This document shows positions 62,821 through 64,000 of a stretch of DNA of 64,000 nucleotides, piece after piece. The position numbers and the translations under genes are program-made. Position 1 is the first letter of the stretch; each line of letters opens with the position of its first letter. Under the pieces are notes generated by a model. The model worked only from the letters and a program-made list of their open reading frames with translations, was not told the origin of the DNA and did no database searches. Origin of the DNA: an uncultured Clostridia bacterium (GTDB taxonomy: Bacteria; Bacillota; Clostridia; Lachnospirales; Lachnospiraceae); contig CAMOXU010000002.1 in the NCBI GenBank assembly GCA_946629525.1, positions 20,320 to 84,319 of the forward strand, written 5' to 3'.

Positions 62821-63585
62821 ATGGACATAAATGTACTCGAACTCATAGACGGCGCGAAACAGGCGAAGGGCCTGACGGTCATAATAGACGTTTTCCGCGC
62901 ATTTTCTCTTGAAGCATATCTCTTCGAACAGGGAGCGGAGCAGATCTATCCGGTCGGCGAGATGGAGGAGGCCTTCGCGATGAAGCGCGCGCATCCGGAC
63001 TGGGTGCTTTTCGGTGAGCGGAGCGGAGCAAAGGTAGAAGGCTGCGATTTTGGCAATTCTCCGAGCAGTGTCGCCGGCATGGATTTTACCGGAAAGACGG
63101 TGATCCATTCGACAAGCGCAGGTACGCAGGGAATCGTGAACGCAGTCGGAGCCGATGAGATCATCACGGGAAGCCTTGTCAACGCGGCTGCCGTGGCAGA
63201 TTATATTCGAAGCAGAGATCCGGAGACGGTAAGCCTCTGCGCCATGGGCAATTCAGGCGTACGTCGGGCCAACGAGGATATTCTCTGCGCGGAGTACATA
63301 AAGAGCCTGCTTCTTGGGCAGACGATCGCGGAGACTCTCTACGAGGATGGGTATCTCGAGGTGTTTCATCGCACGGGAAATGAAGAGCCGACGAGCCTCA
63401 CCGTTCAGGCACTTGCCGATGAGCTGAAGGCGAACGGGGGCGAGCATTTCTTTGATCCTCTGAGGCAGCACATATTCCCGAAGGCTGACTTTCAGATGTC
63501 GACGAGGTGCGATGCGCTGAATCTTGTCATACGTGTGACGAGGGATGCGAAAGGAAGGCTCGTGGCGGAGAGAATTGCACGCTGA
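62821..63585 (+). CDS. ComB-like 2-phosphosulfolactate phosphatase family protein
   Basis: VIIDVFRAFSLEAYLFEQGAEQIYPVGEMEEA...LFGERSGAKVEGCDFGNSP...VIHSTSAGTQGIVNA...CAMGNSGVRRANEDILCAEYI. ATG 62821 preceded by AAAGGA. Confidence 0.82.
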   Translation: MDINVLELIDGAKQAKGLTVIIDVFRAFSLEAYLFEQGAEQIYPVGEMEEAFAMKRAHPDWVLFGERSGAKVEGCDFGNSPSSVAGMDFTGKTVIHSTSAGTQGIVNAVGADEIITGSLVNAAAVADYIRSRDPETVSLCAMGNSGVRRANEDILCAEYIKSLLLGQTIAETLYEDGYLEVFHRTGNEEPTSLTVQALADELKANGGEHFFDPLRQHIFPKADFQMSTRCDALNLVIRVTRDAKGRLVAERIAR

Positions 63586-63697
63586 GTCTGATCCATGTGA
63601 CAGGGAGATGCGGAAAGCAGACCTGCGGAAGAAAAATTGCACGCTGAGTCCATTCCGTATGAAGAGAGATGCAAGAGGCGGGCTTGCAGCAGATCGG
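63545..63697 (+). repeat. About 60-bp degenerate repeats spanning and following the comB-like 3' end
   Basis: AATTGCACGCTGAGTC at 63573-63588 (contains the stop codon) and 63635-63650; preceding GGATGCG/GAGATGCGG/GAGATGCAAG segments align. Confidence 0.75.
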
Positions 63698-63789
63698 GTC
63701 GACTGCGGATTCTATCTGCCCGATGGAGAGCGCAGAGGTTGGCTTTGCGGCGGAATGAACAGAATAATGGAAGAATTGATAATATTGAG

Positions 63790-63827
63790 CGGCGAGGTGC
63801 GGATCATACGCATCTCGCCGTTTTTTT
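63790..63827 (+). terminator. Rho-independent terminator
   Basis: CGGCGAGGTGCG...CGCATCTCGCCGTTTTTTT. Confidence 0.9.
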
Positions 63828-64000
63828 GACATAAAAGTTTCGCGGTTCAAATCGTCAGATGAGAATACACAAAGTGTCCCTGCTCATTTGGGCCAGATTG
63901 TGAACTGCTCATTCAGGCCTGAGAAGAATCCTCACCAGAGAAAGAGTCAGAGCTTTCACCTGCCGCATCATTCGTATTCCCGGGATCCTTACAGGAATTC

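Noticed and set aside
1-64000. tRNA or rRNA genes
   Set aside because: No cloverleaf/TPsiC-like or rRNA signature recognised; a tRNAscan-SE/Infernal run would be needed to exclude fully.

Overview
Firmicutes (Lachnospiraceae/Clostridia-like) chromosomal window, inferred from gene content. Two giant paralogous surface proteins (>=4454 aa and 4905 aa) of filamentous-adhesin/beta-solenoid type dominate it. They bracket an accessory region containing: (i) a compact putative RiPP locus: radical SAM/SPASM maturase, overlapping PqqD-like protein, an untracked 51-aa Cys-containing precursor candidate at 15317-15472, and an HPr-kinase/PEPCK-like protein; (ii) an IS21-family element with two extra coupled passenger ORFs and recognisable ends; (iii) two tandem papain-like surface proteases; (iv) a lipoprotein and a clostripain-like lipoprotein protease, the latter flanked by two related MITE-like elements with 8-bp target duplications. 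To the right are a second GG-leader-like small peptide (53899-54189), an AraC/GH39-type regulator, a NodB deacetylase, a CCA-adding enzyme, a FliB-like protein, Hsp20 under a perfect CIRCE/sigmaA promoter, a DnaJ/CbpA-like chaperone and a ComB-like phosphatase. Non-coding signals of interest: dispersed imperfect palindromes, a 69-nt nested hairpin repeated at about 58.9 kb, mutually exclusive hairpins upstream of the first protease, and three genes whose 3' ends (including the stop codon) are duplicated directly downstream. All family assignments come from motif recognition by eye; no database search was run.
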